Of a DNA stretch of 9,900 nt, positions 1 through 5,788 are shown one piece after another. The notes under the pieces are model-generated. The model was not told the origin of the DNA. It searched no databases and saw nothing but the letters and a program-made list of their open reading frames with translations. The stretch's first letter is position 1. Each line of letters begins with the position of its first letter. Location of the stretch: the NCBI GenBank assembly GCA_964546505.1, contig CAZJJZ010000031.1, positions 1 through 9,900 on the forward strand, read 5' to 3'. The translations under genes were made by a program, and so were the position numbers. The DNA is from CAZJJZ01 sp964546505 (lineage in GTDB: Bacteria > Patescibacteriota > Gracilibacteria > UBA1369).

Positions 1-321
1 CTCCTCTTCCTCAATCATTTTGGTTTTTTTTTTTTTTTGGATGTCGCCAATTACCGCTTCCGCCCAGTCGTGGGTGATGCCGGTCCAGAGTAAAGTGTCC
101 AATTCCATTTCAGTAACCGCCAATTCTTCTCGTACACTATGGATGAGTAGGCTAGTGAGCATCATGTGCTTGAGGTTATTTACATCCGGTCCCAGCAATT
201 TTTCCCACTCGCTTAATTTCATGGAAGCGGGCATAAAAGGACTCCAGCGTGGCGAACGGTACAGTTTTTGTCCCGCCGGTGTAGCCTTAAATTGATGATA
301 AACTTTAATTTGTTCTTTCAT
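1..321 (-). CDS. HD-domain phosphohydrolase, YfbR/HDDC2-like (HD_3), 3' end beyond window
   Basis: Reading leftward from ATG at 321, 107 codons are open to the window edge, so the C-terminus is missing. The diagnostic stretch is a His at residue 52 followed by H84-D85, then E88-A89, G92-D93-I94 and a Lys/Glu-rich segment. This is the H...HD..EA..GDI..K..EE layout of the HD_3 group (YfbR 5'-deoxynucleotidases and HDDC2). Members of that group are metal-dependent enzymes that remove phosphate from nucleoside monophosphates in the cytosol, so the role here is probably nucleotide housekeeping, but the exact substrate cannot be read. The first 45 residues are a lineage-specific lead-in. No in-frame ATG lies upstream before a stop at 370-372, which supports this start; there is no clear ribosome binding site. 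A TTGACT lies at 368-373 on this strand without a good -10. A 15-nt A run in the coding strand (24-38) encodes four lysines inside the conserved region. Confidence 0.8.
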   Translation of the reverse strand, partial: MKEQIKVYHQFKATPAGQKLYRSPRWSPFMPASMKLSEWEKLLGPDVNNLKHMMLTSLLIHSVREELAVTEMELDTLLWTGITHDWAEAVIGDIQKKKKTKMIEEEE

Positions 322-392
322 GGGATAAAAATGATGCGATTCGAAGGATCTAATATTTTGCCTATTAAGTCAAATTTCCTGGCCTTGATTAA

Positions 393-421
393 TTGACATT
401 TTTGCTGTGGAAAGCTAGATT
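393..421 (+). promoter_or_regulatory. Promoter of the ABC exporter gene
   Basis: A perfect -35 hexamer TTGACA (393-398) is followed by a 17-bp spacer and TAGATT (416-421, four of six matches to TATAAT). Transcription would begin near 428, giving a leader of only about 16 nt before the ATG at 444. It sits in the 120-bp divergent gap between the HD gene and the exporter. Confidence 0.6.
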
Positions 422-443
422 GCTCGAGATTTAAGCCTTTTTG

Positions 444-2234
444 ATGCGGAAGTATTGGAGTATTTTTACAAATTGGTGGCGAATAGTGAAGTTAACTTGG
501 GATAAATGCGCTTGGTATTTGGCAGGATTTTTTGTTTACACTGTGCTGATAGCGATGATGCCTTTTTTGAATGCTTGGCTGAATTCTGCTTTGATTGATG
601 CTTTGGTCGACGCGGTGGAATTGGGTGAAATGACTATTTTGATCTGGTTCATTTTGCTAGCTGTGTTTTTTGTTTATTTAATTGGATTGATGCTAAGTAC
701 TTTGGATTTGTATTTGTCCAAAATGCTTTATTTTTCCATAGACTGGGTATTGACTGAAAAGATTAATCTAAAAAAATTGGAATTAGATGTGGCGTTTTAT
801 GAAGATCCAGAAAATAATAATTTGGTGCAAAGAATTTTGGAGGAATTTACTTGGCGGGTCAAAAATCTGACAGATAGACAGTTTTATCTTTTTCAAAATT
901 TTTTTGAGGTGATGTTGGCGATCTTTATTTTGGGAAGTCAGATTTGGTGGCTAGTGCCAATTTTAATTATTACTAATATTCCGATATTTTTGGTGGAGGC
1001 AAAATACGGAAATAACGTGTGGCACATTGCTCAATCGGTAGGGGAAAGTAAACGCTTTTATAACAGTTATCTGACCAATTTCTCTAATGTTGCCCGGATT
1101 ATTGAAAGTAAGCTGTTTGCTTTGGGAGATTACTTTTTGAAGAAAATGCATCAGATCATTGAGGTGTTTATTGGAGAAAATAAACAAATTTTGATGCGTA
1201 GAATGAGATGGTCTTTGTTGGCTGTGATGATTTCTGAGGCTACCAGTTTATTGGCTTTATATTTGTTTGTGATGATGGTGATTAATGGTGAGATTACCGT
1301 GGGATTTTTGGTTTTGCTTTTGGCATCTTCATCACGAATGAAGGATTCTTTGATTTCCTTATTTAGAAATTTGGCCAGACAGAATGAAGATAATTTATAT
1401 GTGAATGACTTTTTCCAATTTATTGATTCCCAGCCGGTTATCAAAAACTCCAAGAAGGCTTTGCCTCTTAAATTAAAGGCTGCTCCGGAAATTGTTTTTG
1501 AAAATGTTTCCTTTTCTTATCCAAACACAGAGAAAGAAATATTGAGTAATTTGAATTTTAGGATCAAATCAGGGGAAAAATTGGCATTGGTAGGTGTGAA
1601 TGGTGCCGGGAAGACGACTTTAATTAAATTGCTATGTAGATTTTATGACCCTACAAAAGGTCGTATTTTGGTGAATGGAGTGGATTTGAAAGATGTGGAT
1701 TTGGGCGAATGGTACGCTACTTTGGGGGTGCTTTTTCAGGAGTACGCGCATCATAGTTTGGCGGTGGAAGAAGCTGTTGCGGTTGGAGATGTGCATAGAA
1801 AATTTTCTCCTCGCAAGGTGCGGGAAGCGGCTTTGCACAGTGATGCGGAAAGTTTTATTAAAAAATGGAAAAGGGGTTATCAACAAATGCTCGGCAAAGA
1901 ATTTAAAGATGGGATTGAGCCTTCCATAGGACAATGGCAAAAATTGGCAATTGCGCGCGTGATGTATCGAAATCCCTGGATTTATATTTTGGATGAACCA
2001 ACTGCTTCTATTGATGCCGAAGCGGAAATGAGAATTTTTGAAAAATTGGAGGCGGTGGACGATACTCATACCGTAATTTTGATTTCACATCGTTTTTCCA
2101 CAGTACGAAAAGCTGACAAAATCGGCGTAATTGAAGATGGCAATTTGGTGGAATTTGGCAGCCATGCTGAATTATTGGCTGCAGGAAAGACATATTCCAG
2201 ATTATTTAAAATGCAAGCCAAGGGTTATGAATAA
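444..2234 (+). CDS. ABC exporter half-transporter (fused permease and ATPase), MsbA-like architecture
   Basis: The protein has an N-terminal membrane domain and a C-terminal nucleotide-binding domain in one chain of about 596 residues, normal for bacterial type IV exporters that work as dimers in the cytoplasmic membrane. Residue numbers here count from the in-frame TTG at 441; the ATG at 444 is the more likely start. About six hydrophobic segments are visible (25-45, 64-84, two within 153-184, 258-280, 285-297). The ATPase has a Walker A (GVNGAGKTT, 385-393), Q-loop Gln433, Walker B ending ILDEP (516-520), a D-loop SID (523-525) and switch His550 (LISHRFST). The signature motif is unusual, reading PSIGQ (494-498) in place of LSGGQ, but the following WQKLAIAR is typical. 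The substrate cannot be told; lipids, peptides and drugs are all exported by this family. The flavoprotein gene starts inside its last codons. Confidence 0.92.
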   Translation: MRKYWSIFTNWWRIVKLTWDKCAWYLAGFFVYTVLIAMMPFLNAWLNSALIDALVDAVELGEMTILIWFILLAVFFVYLIGLMLSTLDLYLSKMLYFSIDWVLTEKINLKKLELDVAFYEDPENNNLVQRILEEFTWRVKNLTDRQFYLFQNFFEVMLAIFILGSQIWWLVPILIITNIPIFLVEAKYGNNVWHIAQSVGESKRFYNSYLTNFSNVARIIESKLFALGDYFLKKMHQIIEVFIGENKQILMRRMRWSLLAVMISEATSLLALYLFVMMVINGEITVGFLVLLLASSSRMKDSLISLFRNLARQNEDNLYVNDFFQFIDSQPVIKNSKKALPLKLKAAPEIVFENVSFSYPNTEKEILSNLNFRIKSGEKLALVGVNGAGKTTLIKLLCRFYDPTKGRILVNGVDLKDVDLGEWYATLGVLFQEYAHHSLAVEEAVAVGDVHRKFSPRKVREAALHSDAESFIKKWKRGYQQMLGKEFKDGIEPSIGQWQKLAIARVMYRNPWIYILDEPTASIDAEAEMRIFEKLEAVDDTHTVILISHRFSTVRKADKIGVIEDGNLVEFGSHAELLAAGKTYSRLFKMQAKGYE

Positions 2235-3462
2235 AATTGCAATTATTGGAGGTGGGGCTGCGGGGATGATGGCGGCTTTGGTGGCGAAGGAGCGGCTTGG
2301 GGGAGCGGCTGAGGTGGTTTTATTGGAACGTAACGCTAAGCTGGGAGTGAAGGTGGCGATTTCTGGTGGAGGGCGTTGTAATGTGACAACTGGCAAAACT
2401 AAGTTGAAAGAAATTTTGGAAAATTATCCGCGGGGAGCGGAGTTTTTGCGCTATGCCATGAAACAATTCGATTCTGTAATGATGCGGGAATTTTTGCATT
2501 CGCGAGGACTTAAAACTAAAGTTGAGGAGGATGGAAGGGTTTTTCCGATCAGTGATGTGGGGCAGGATGTGGTGGATTTGTTGGCTGCGGAAATGCGACG
2601 AGCCGGTGTCGAAATTCGTCTTAATACTGCGGTGAAATCTCTGGAGCTGGGCAAGGGTTTGGCAAAAAAAATGGTTGTTTTTTATGCTGACGAAAAGAAG
2701 GAGTTGTTTGATCAGGTGGTACTGGCATGTGGCGGAAATGCTTTCGCTCAGACTGGTTCCACTGGTGACGGTTATGCCTGGGCTAAGGCAATGGGTCATC
2801 ATATTACTCAGTTGGGTCCCTCCTTGATGGCTTTTGTATTGGCTGGTGGATCTACCAATTTAGCAGGTCTTTCTTTGGCAAAAGTAGGTTTGAAAATGGG
2901 CGATGCTTGCAAAGTGGGGCCAGTTGTCTTTACCCATCAGGGTATTTCCGGTCCGGCTTTATTTGTGATTTCTGCTCATACAGCCTGGCAAAAGTTCGAT
3001 TCGACTAGTCAAAACATTCTCTACTTGGATTTGTTTCCTGAGCTGAATTTGGAGCAATTGGACGCTCAGTTGCGCCAAGCAATGGAGCAGGATGGAGCAA
3101 AAAAGTTGATAAATATTTTGGATTATTTTTTGGCTAAATCTTTGGCTGGGGCAATTTTGCGCAGCGCCGCTGTGGATGGTGAAAAAAAGGCCGCGGAAAT
3201 AGGTAAAAAGGAGCGTTTGGCGGTGGTAAAAATGCTGAAAGCCTGGCCCAGGCAGGTGGTGGGCAGAGCCCAGGGCGAAGAATTCGTGACGGCCGGTGGA
3301 GTTGATACTACGGAAGTCAATGAACAAACAATGGAATCCAAGATATGTCCGGGATTGTTTTTGGCCGGAGAGATTTTGAATGTCGATGGTTTTACAGGAG
3401 GATTTAATTTGCAAGCCAGTTGGGCGACGGGGCATTTGGCGGGTTTAAATGTAGGTAATTAA
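2227..3462 (+). CDS. FAD-dependent oxidoreductase of the HI0933/BaiN family
   Basis: A 411-residue flavoprotein, close to the usual family length. It opens with the dinucleotide-binding fold motif GGGAAGMMAA (8-17), followed by the family hallmark GVKVAISGGGRCNVTTG (40-56). Further family blocks are ACGGNAFAQTGSTGDGYAWA (167-186) followed by AMGH and a Pro-Ser-Leu, VFTHQGISGPALF (234-246), AGGVDTTEVN (356-365), and a C-terminal FAD-contact region with GLFLAGEILNVDGFTGGFN (376-394) and a Trp-Ala-Thr-Gly turn. Family members are cytosolic NAD(P)H/FAD oxidoreductases; BaiN acts on bile acids, but most relatives, probably including this one, have no known physiological substrate. The ATG at 2227 is chosen because the Rossmann motif begins directly after it; it overlaps the exporter's stop by 8 nt, so the two genes are translationally coupled. 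Confidence 0.92.
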   Translation: MNKIAIIGGGAAGMMAALVAKERLGGAAEVVLLERNAKLGVKVAISGGGRCNVTTGKTKLKEILENYPRGAEFLRYAMKQFDSVMMREFLHSRGLKTKVEEDGRVFPISDVGQDVVDLLAAEMRRAGVEIRLNTAVKSLELGKGLAKKMVVFYADEKKELFDQVVLACGGNAFAQTGSTGDGYAWAKAMGHHITQLGPSLMAFVLAGGSTNLAGLSLAKVGLKMGDACKVGPVVFTHQGISGPALFVISAHTAWQKFDSTSQNILYLDLFPELNLEQLDAQLRQAMEQDGAKKLINILDYFLAKSLAGAILRSAAVDGEKKAAEIGKKERLAVVKMLKAWPRQVVGRAQGEEFVTAGGVDTTEVNEQTMESKICPGLFLAGEILNVDGFTGGFNLQASWATGHLAGLNVGN

Positions 3463-3522
3463 TTTAGCATATTCAAAGACTGACAAAGTGGGGAGTTGGT
3501 TGTTTGTGTGCCTGGAAGTTGA

Positions 3523-3539
3523 TAAGATTAATTATCTTA
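3523..3539. repeat. Inverted repeat just upstream of the SOUL gene
   Basis: TAAGAT (3523-3528) and ATCTTA (3534-3539) are perfect 6-bp arms around a 5-nt AT spacer. The repeat ends 11 nt before the preferred ATG at 3551. It could be a short operator or an mRNA hairpin near the ribosome site; in AT-rich DNA such a short repeat can also arise by chance. Confidence 0.3.
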
Positions 3540-3550
3540 ACTATTTTCAT

Positions 3551-4174
3551 ATGCCTATATTAATAATAGTGGTGATAGTACTGGTGGCGTGGTTGGTACG
3601 CAGCTATCTTTCCAGTAAGGCGGAGAGAATTGATTATCAAGTGTTGGAGAAAAGTGAAAATTATGAGATTCGTAAATATCGACCTTTTATTGCCATGCAG
3701 GTGGAAGTTGATGAAGTTGGTGATAGAGCTCTGAATGAAGGATTTAAGATTTTAGCGCGTTATATTTTTGGCGCTAATGTGAGCAAAGCCAGTTTGGCAA
3801 TGACTGCGCCGGTTTTGGTGGAGGGTAAAAGTGAAAAAATAGCGATGACTGCTCCGGTATTGCAAAGTTCATTGGCTGGCAAGACCACGGTTACCTTTAC
3901 AGCTCCCCGTAACTATTCGATAGAAACCTTACCAATTCCTTTGGATTCACGTATTCGTTTCCGTACGATTTCTTCCAAAATTTTTGCGGTTTATCGTTTT
4001 ACTTGGTATTACAATGCCAGGAGAATAGCCAAGAAAAAGCAGCATTTTTTGGAGATGTTGAAACGGGATGAGGTGGAAATTTTGGGTGAGCCGATTTTTG
4101 CCGCTTATAATGGTCCGGGAACAATGCCTTTTCTGATGCGTAATGAAATTTTGGTAGAGGTTGCGTGGGATTGA
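3551..4174 (+). CDS. SOUL-family (heme-binding-like) protein with an N-terminal membrane anchor
   Basis: A 207-residue protein. Residues 1-16 form a strongly hydrophobic helix followed by Arg/Lys, so the rest is probably held at a membrane. Residues 27-205 match the SOUL/HBP fold: YEIRKYRPF near 39, a Leu-Asn-Glu-Gly-Phe helix then YIFGAN (71-76), two copies of the signature (L/I)AMTAPV (82-88 and 97-103), a middle strand VTFTAPR.Y.IETLPIPLD, and a C-terminal YNGPGTMPFLMRNEILVEV (186-204). Founding members bind heme or tetrapyrroles in eukaryotes; bacterial members are mostly uncharacterised. The mature part has only one His (His165), so heme binding should not be assumed. An in-frame GTG at 3488 would add 21 residues, but the ATG sits directly before the hydrophobic helix and is preferred. 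It lies 88 nt after the flavoprotein gene and ends with TGA. Confidence 0.88.
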   Translation: MPILIIVVIVLVAWLVRSYLSSKAERIDYQVLEKSENYEIRKYRPFIAMQVEVDEVGDRALNEGFKILARYIFGANVSKASLAMTAPVLVEGKSEKIAMTAPVLQSSLAGKTTVTFTAPRNYSIETLPIPLDSRIRFRTISSKIFAVYRFTWYYNARRIAKKKQHFLEMLKRDEVEILGEPIFAAYNGPGTMPFLMRNEILVEVAWD

Positions 4175-4189
4175 GTTTTGAATTATATT
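4161..4189 (+). promoter_or_regulatory. Weak candidate promoter for the 233-residue protein gene
   Basis: TATATT (4184-4189, five of six to TATAAT) lies 17 bp after TTGCGT (4161-4166, three of six). Transcription would start near 4196 and give a leader of about 70 nt that includes the small inverted repeat CAGGA-TGG-TCCTG (4209-4221). The -35 match is poor and lies inside the end of the SOUL gene. Confidence 0.3.
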
Positions 4190-4255
4190 CCACTTTGCGC
4201 AATTCCTGCAGGATGGTCCTGTTGGGGAAAGCTGTTCTTTCAAAAAACAACGTGT

Positions 4256-4261
4256 GGAGGT
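4256..4261 (+). promoter_or_regulatory. Shine-Dalgarno site GGAGGT
   Basis: GGAGGT lies 5 nt before the ATG at 4267 and fixes that start. It is the only near-perfect Shine-Dalgarno next to a gene in this window, suggesting the protein is translated independently and efficiently. Confidence 0.75.
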
Positions 4262-4266
4262 AACTA

Positions 4267-4968
4267 ATGGTAAAAAAACTGTTAAACAAACCCTACTTGA
4301 GTAGGTCTGACTATTTGCAGTACTCACAGTTCATGGCTCAAGTGATGCAACATATTCTGATGGGTATGCAGCCACCGGCTAGCTACAATCAGTTATTTGC
4401 AAAAATCAAACCAAACTTGAGGTTGTGTATACTGCAATATTGGCATCTGGATGAGCAGTTTCGAGAGAAATCGCCTCATCTTGTATGTCAATTGAATTCT
4501 TGCGGTGAATGTTATCTGCATGAGATGACCAGGCTGTATTTGATTTTCTATACCCGTCAAACGTTTCAGCATCTGAAGCAATTGATGGAATATGGAATGA
4601 TCAAATTGGATCAACTGCCTGAAGAGGCTTACTTCAGTAGCAATTTATCTAAACTTAACTCGAAAATAGATCAGCAGAAAAGGCTGATTGATCAAGGGTT
4701 GGGTACGCCAGATGTTTGGGCGGAGTTGATGCAATCGGTGATTAAAATTTTGCAGATGGGGAAAATTCCCACTCCGCATTATGATAATTACTTTGCCAAG
4801 ATGTCTGATCAGGAACTATCAAGTTTCTTGATTTGGCTGTTGAGGCAAAAAAAGAAGGCAACAACTGTTTTGCAGAAGGAAAGGGTTACAGCAATTCTGC
4901 TGTATCTGTATTTCTTTTGCAATACGCCTGAGCGCTTTTACTGGCTGCATTTCTTTTGGCTGCTGTAA
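4267..4968 (+). CDS. Unrecognised 233-residue helical protein with internal duplication and Cys/His cluster
   Basis: I do not recognise the family. The start is set by a strong Shine-Dalgarno. The sequence has no signal peptide or long membrane span and reads as mostly alpha-helical, rich in Leu, Gln and aromatic residues. Two segments align without gaps at an offset of 132: residues 26-47 and 158-179 share V, MG, P, Y and FAK (eight identities in 22 positions). Each is followed by a similar helix ending in LYL.F (90-94 and 212-216), so the protein looks like two copies of a roughly 70-90 residue helical unit joined by a charged linker (about 115-145). Only the first copy carries C74-x4-C79-x2-C82-x2-H85, a possible metal-binding cluster. 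The C-terminus is very aromatic. Plausible readings are a lineage-specific regulatory or scaffold protein; no function is assigned. It may form its own transcription unit. Confidence 0.75.
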   Translation: MVKKLLNKPYLSRSDYLQYSQFMAQVMQHILMGMQPPASYNQLFAKIKPNLRLCILQYWHLDEQFREKSPHLVCQLNSCGECYLHEMTRLYLIFYTRQTFQHLKQLMEYGMIKLDQLPEEAYFSSNLSKLNSKIDQQKRLIDQGLGTPDVWAELMQSVIKILQMGKIPTPHYDNYFAKMSDQELSSFLIWLLRQKKKATTVLQKERVTAILLYLYFFCNTPERFYWLHFFWLL

Positions 4969-4973
4969 GGCCT

Positions 4974-4995
4974 TAGTAGTCTACTAGTTTTCCTC
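4974..4995 (+). terminator. Weak terminator-like hairpin after the 233-residue protein gene
   Basis: TAGTA-GTC-TACTA forms a 5-bp stem with a short GTTTTCC run behind it, a few nt after the TAA stop. The stem is short and AT-rich, so termination here would be leaky at best. Confidence 0.2.
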
Positions 4996-5010
4996 ATATA
5001 TCTCATTATC

Positions 5011-5248
5011 ATTGCCCCCCAGGCAAATTATATCTGATTCCAAAAAAACATGGTTTTCCTCGCGGAAAAACCTGGGGTGGATTGTTTGTATGTTTGCGTT
5101 GTTTTCGTCTGAATGTGCTTAAAGTTAGCCGCGATCTTGTGTGAACTGGATCGAAGCTTGCCACTGTTAGGACGCGCCCACAACGAAGTACTGTCGGTTT
5201 CACCGACTTGTGCGGCGCCTGGAACTTTTGTCCGGGCGTTTTTCTTGT
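5011..5248 (+). ncRNA. Candidate structured noncoding RNA of unknown class
   Basis: This gap between convergent genes has no convincing protein gene, is clearly more GC-rich over 5106-5240 than its surroundings, and folds on paper into several stems. CCCCAGG (5017-5023) is complementary to CCTGGGG (5071-5077). GGTTTTCC (5052-5059) pairs with GGAAAAACC (5064-5072) across TCGC with a one-base bulge. CGATC and GATCG flank a 12-nt loop near 5134-5155. GCGCCCACAA (5174-5183) pairs with TTGTG-C-GGCGC (5208-5218) and encloses a perfect 6-bp hairpin, GTCGGT/ACCGAC (5193-5207). An intrinsic terminator closes the 3' side. A weak promoter may lie at 5006-5034 (TTATCA-17-TATATC), which would start the RNA near 5041; the 5' end is uncertain. 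I checked for the signature sequences of tmRNA, RNase P RNA and SRP RNA and did not find them. It could alternatively be a long structured 3' UTR of the upstream gene. Confidence 0.5.
5216..5248 (+). terminator. Intrinsic terminator on the plus strand
   Basis: CGCCTGGAAC (5216-5225) pairs with GTCCGGGCG (5230-5238) around a TTTT loop, about nine pairs with one G-T and one bulged A, followed at once by TTTTTCTTGT (5239-5248). It lacks a T tract on the other strand, so it serves plus-strand transcription and ends 3 nt before the stop codon of the convergent minus-strand gene. Confidence 0.8.
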
Positions 5249-5250
5249 AC

Positions 5251-5680
5251 TTAGAATTTGCTTACTTTATGTTCAATGCCGTTGAGGAAAACGCGCATGG
5301 CTGGAGCTAGTTGAACTCGTAATTCGCCTTCTTCGGTTTCCNNNNNNNNNNNNNNNGGTTTCCACTTTCATTTCCGCGGCCTTGGCGGGCAATTTTAGTA
5401 ATTCCTGACCTAGCTTTTCATTAAGCTGCGCGAGCTCTTCTTCTTTGCCGGAAAGTAATTGTTTGAGTTCCAGGTAGCTATTGTCGGACAGCAGCTCGCG
5501 CAGATAGTCGTCCTTGAAGTCTTTGACCTGTTTTTTCATATCTTTGAGAGCTTTTTCCATTTCCAAATATTGTTCATTTTCGATTTTTTCTTCCTGACGC
5601 AATTCTTTTTTGGCATCTTTGATGTCGTTTTTGATCTTCTTGATTTGCTGAATCAGTTGTTTGATTTTATCTTCGGTCAT
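5251..5680 (-). CDS. Small coiled-coil protein interrupted by an assembly gap
   Basis: Reading leftward from ATG at 5680, residues 1-98 are almost entirely charged heptad-like helix rich in Lys, Glu, Leu and Gln, with a short Pro-containing break near 98. The ORF then meets 15 Ns at 5342-5356. Left of the gap the same frame gives low-complexity sequence, but the frame one base away reads sensibly (ETEEGELRVQL, then AMRVFLNGIEHK) to a TAA at 5251-5253. Both gap edges carry the same 7 bases, GGTTTCC on the plus strand (5335-5341 and 5357-5363). Merging them and dropping the Ns restores one ORF of 135 residues reading through VETEEGELRV. The protein would be a coiled coil with a short beta-like C-terminal piece. 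No family is recognised. In-frame TTG at 5737 is a possible but less likely start. It is convergent with the structured RNA. Confidence 0.7.
5335..5363. other. Scaffold gap (15 N) flanked by a 7-bp duplication
   Basis: The N run at 5342-5356 separates two copies of GGTTTCC (5335-5341, 5357-5363). The most economical reading is two contigs that in fact overlap by 7 bp and were joined with filler. A short in-frame tandem repeat collapsed by the assembler is the alternative. Confidence 0.75.
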
Positions 5681-5708
5681 GTTTTTGGAAAGTTTATTAA
5701 GCCGCGTT

Positions 5709-5737
5709 ATTGTCACTCTTTTTGAGCAGGGGGGCAA
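5709..5737 (-). promoter_or_regulatory. Weak candidate promoter of the small coiled-coil gene
   Basis: On the minus strand TTGCCC (5732-5737) and GACAAT (5709-5714) are separated by 17 bp, each matching four of six consensus bases. This would start a transcript near 5702 and leave a leader of about 22 nt. Confidence 0.3.
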
Positions 5738-5747
5738 ATGGGTTGAC

Positions 5748-5776
5748 TTGAAAAAAGTCCCGAAAAGACATCTAAT
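5748..5776 (+). promoter_or_regulatory. Promoter of the transketolase-like/signal peptidase operon
   Basis: TTGAAA (5748-5753, five of six) and TCTAAT (5771-5776, five of six) are exactly 17 bp apart. Transcription would start near 5783, only about 6 nt before the GTG at 5789, so translation would be almost leaderless if that start is used. A small inverted repeat GACTT-GAAAA-AAGTC (5745-5759) covers the -35. Confidence 0.65.
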
Positions 5777-5788
5777 GTAGAAATTCAG

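Noticed and set aside
20..295. Plus-strand 91-codon ORF beginning with a Phe run
   Set aside because: It is the antisense of the HD-domain gene, whose minus-strand frame carries clear HD and GDI motifs; the Phe run is only the poly-A tract read backwards.
4172..4265. Read-through of the SOUL gene TGA stop, open for about 30 codons to a TAA at 4261-4263
   Set aside because: SOUL proteins normally end right after the RNE..VEV strand, and the other genes in the window have no in-frame TGA, so TGA is a true stop.
5009..5203. Minus-strand 64-codon ORF in the same gap
   Set aside because: Composition and lack of any motif or ribosome site suggest chance; RNA structure explains the region better.
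5011..5248. Assignment of the structured region to tmRNA, RNase P RNA or SRP RNA
   Set aside because: There is no tRNA-like end or tag reading frame, no GAGGAAAGUCC-type RNase P core, and no GGAAGGAAGCAGCC-type SRP loop.
5113..5310. Plus-strand 65-codon ORF over the structured RNA
   Set aside because: It runs through the terminator hairpin and into the convergent gene, has no ribosome site and no protein-like pattern.
5459..5725. Phe-rich plus-strand ORF of 88 codons
   Set aside because: It is the mirror of the Lys/Glu-rich coiled-coil gene on the minus strand; AAA/GAA codons read in reverse give TTT/TTC.
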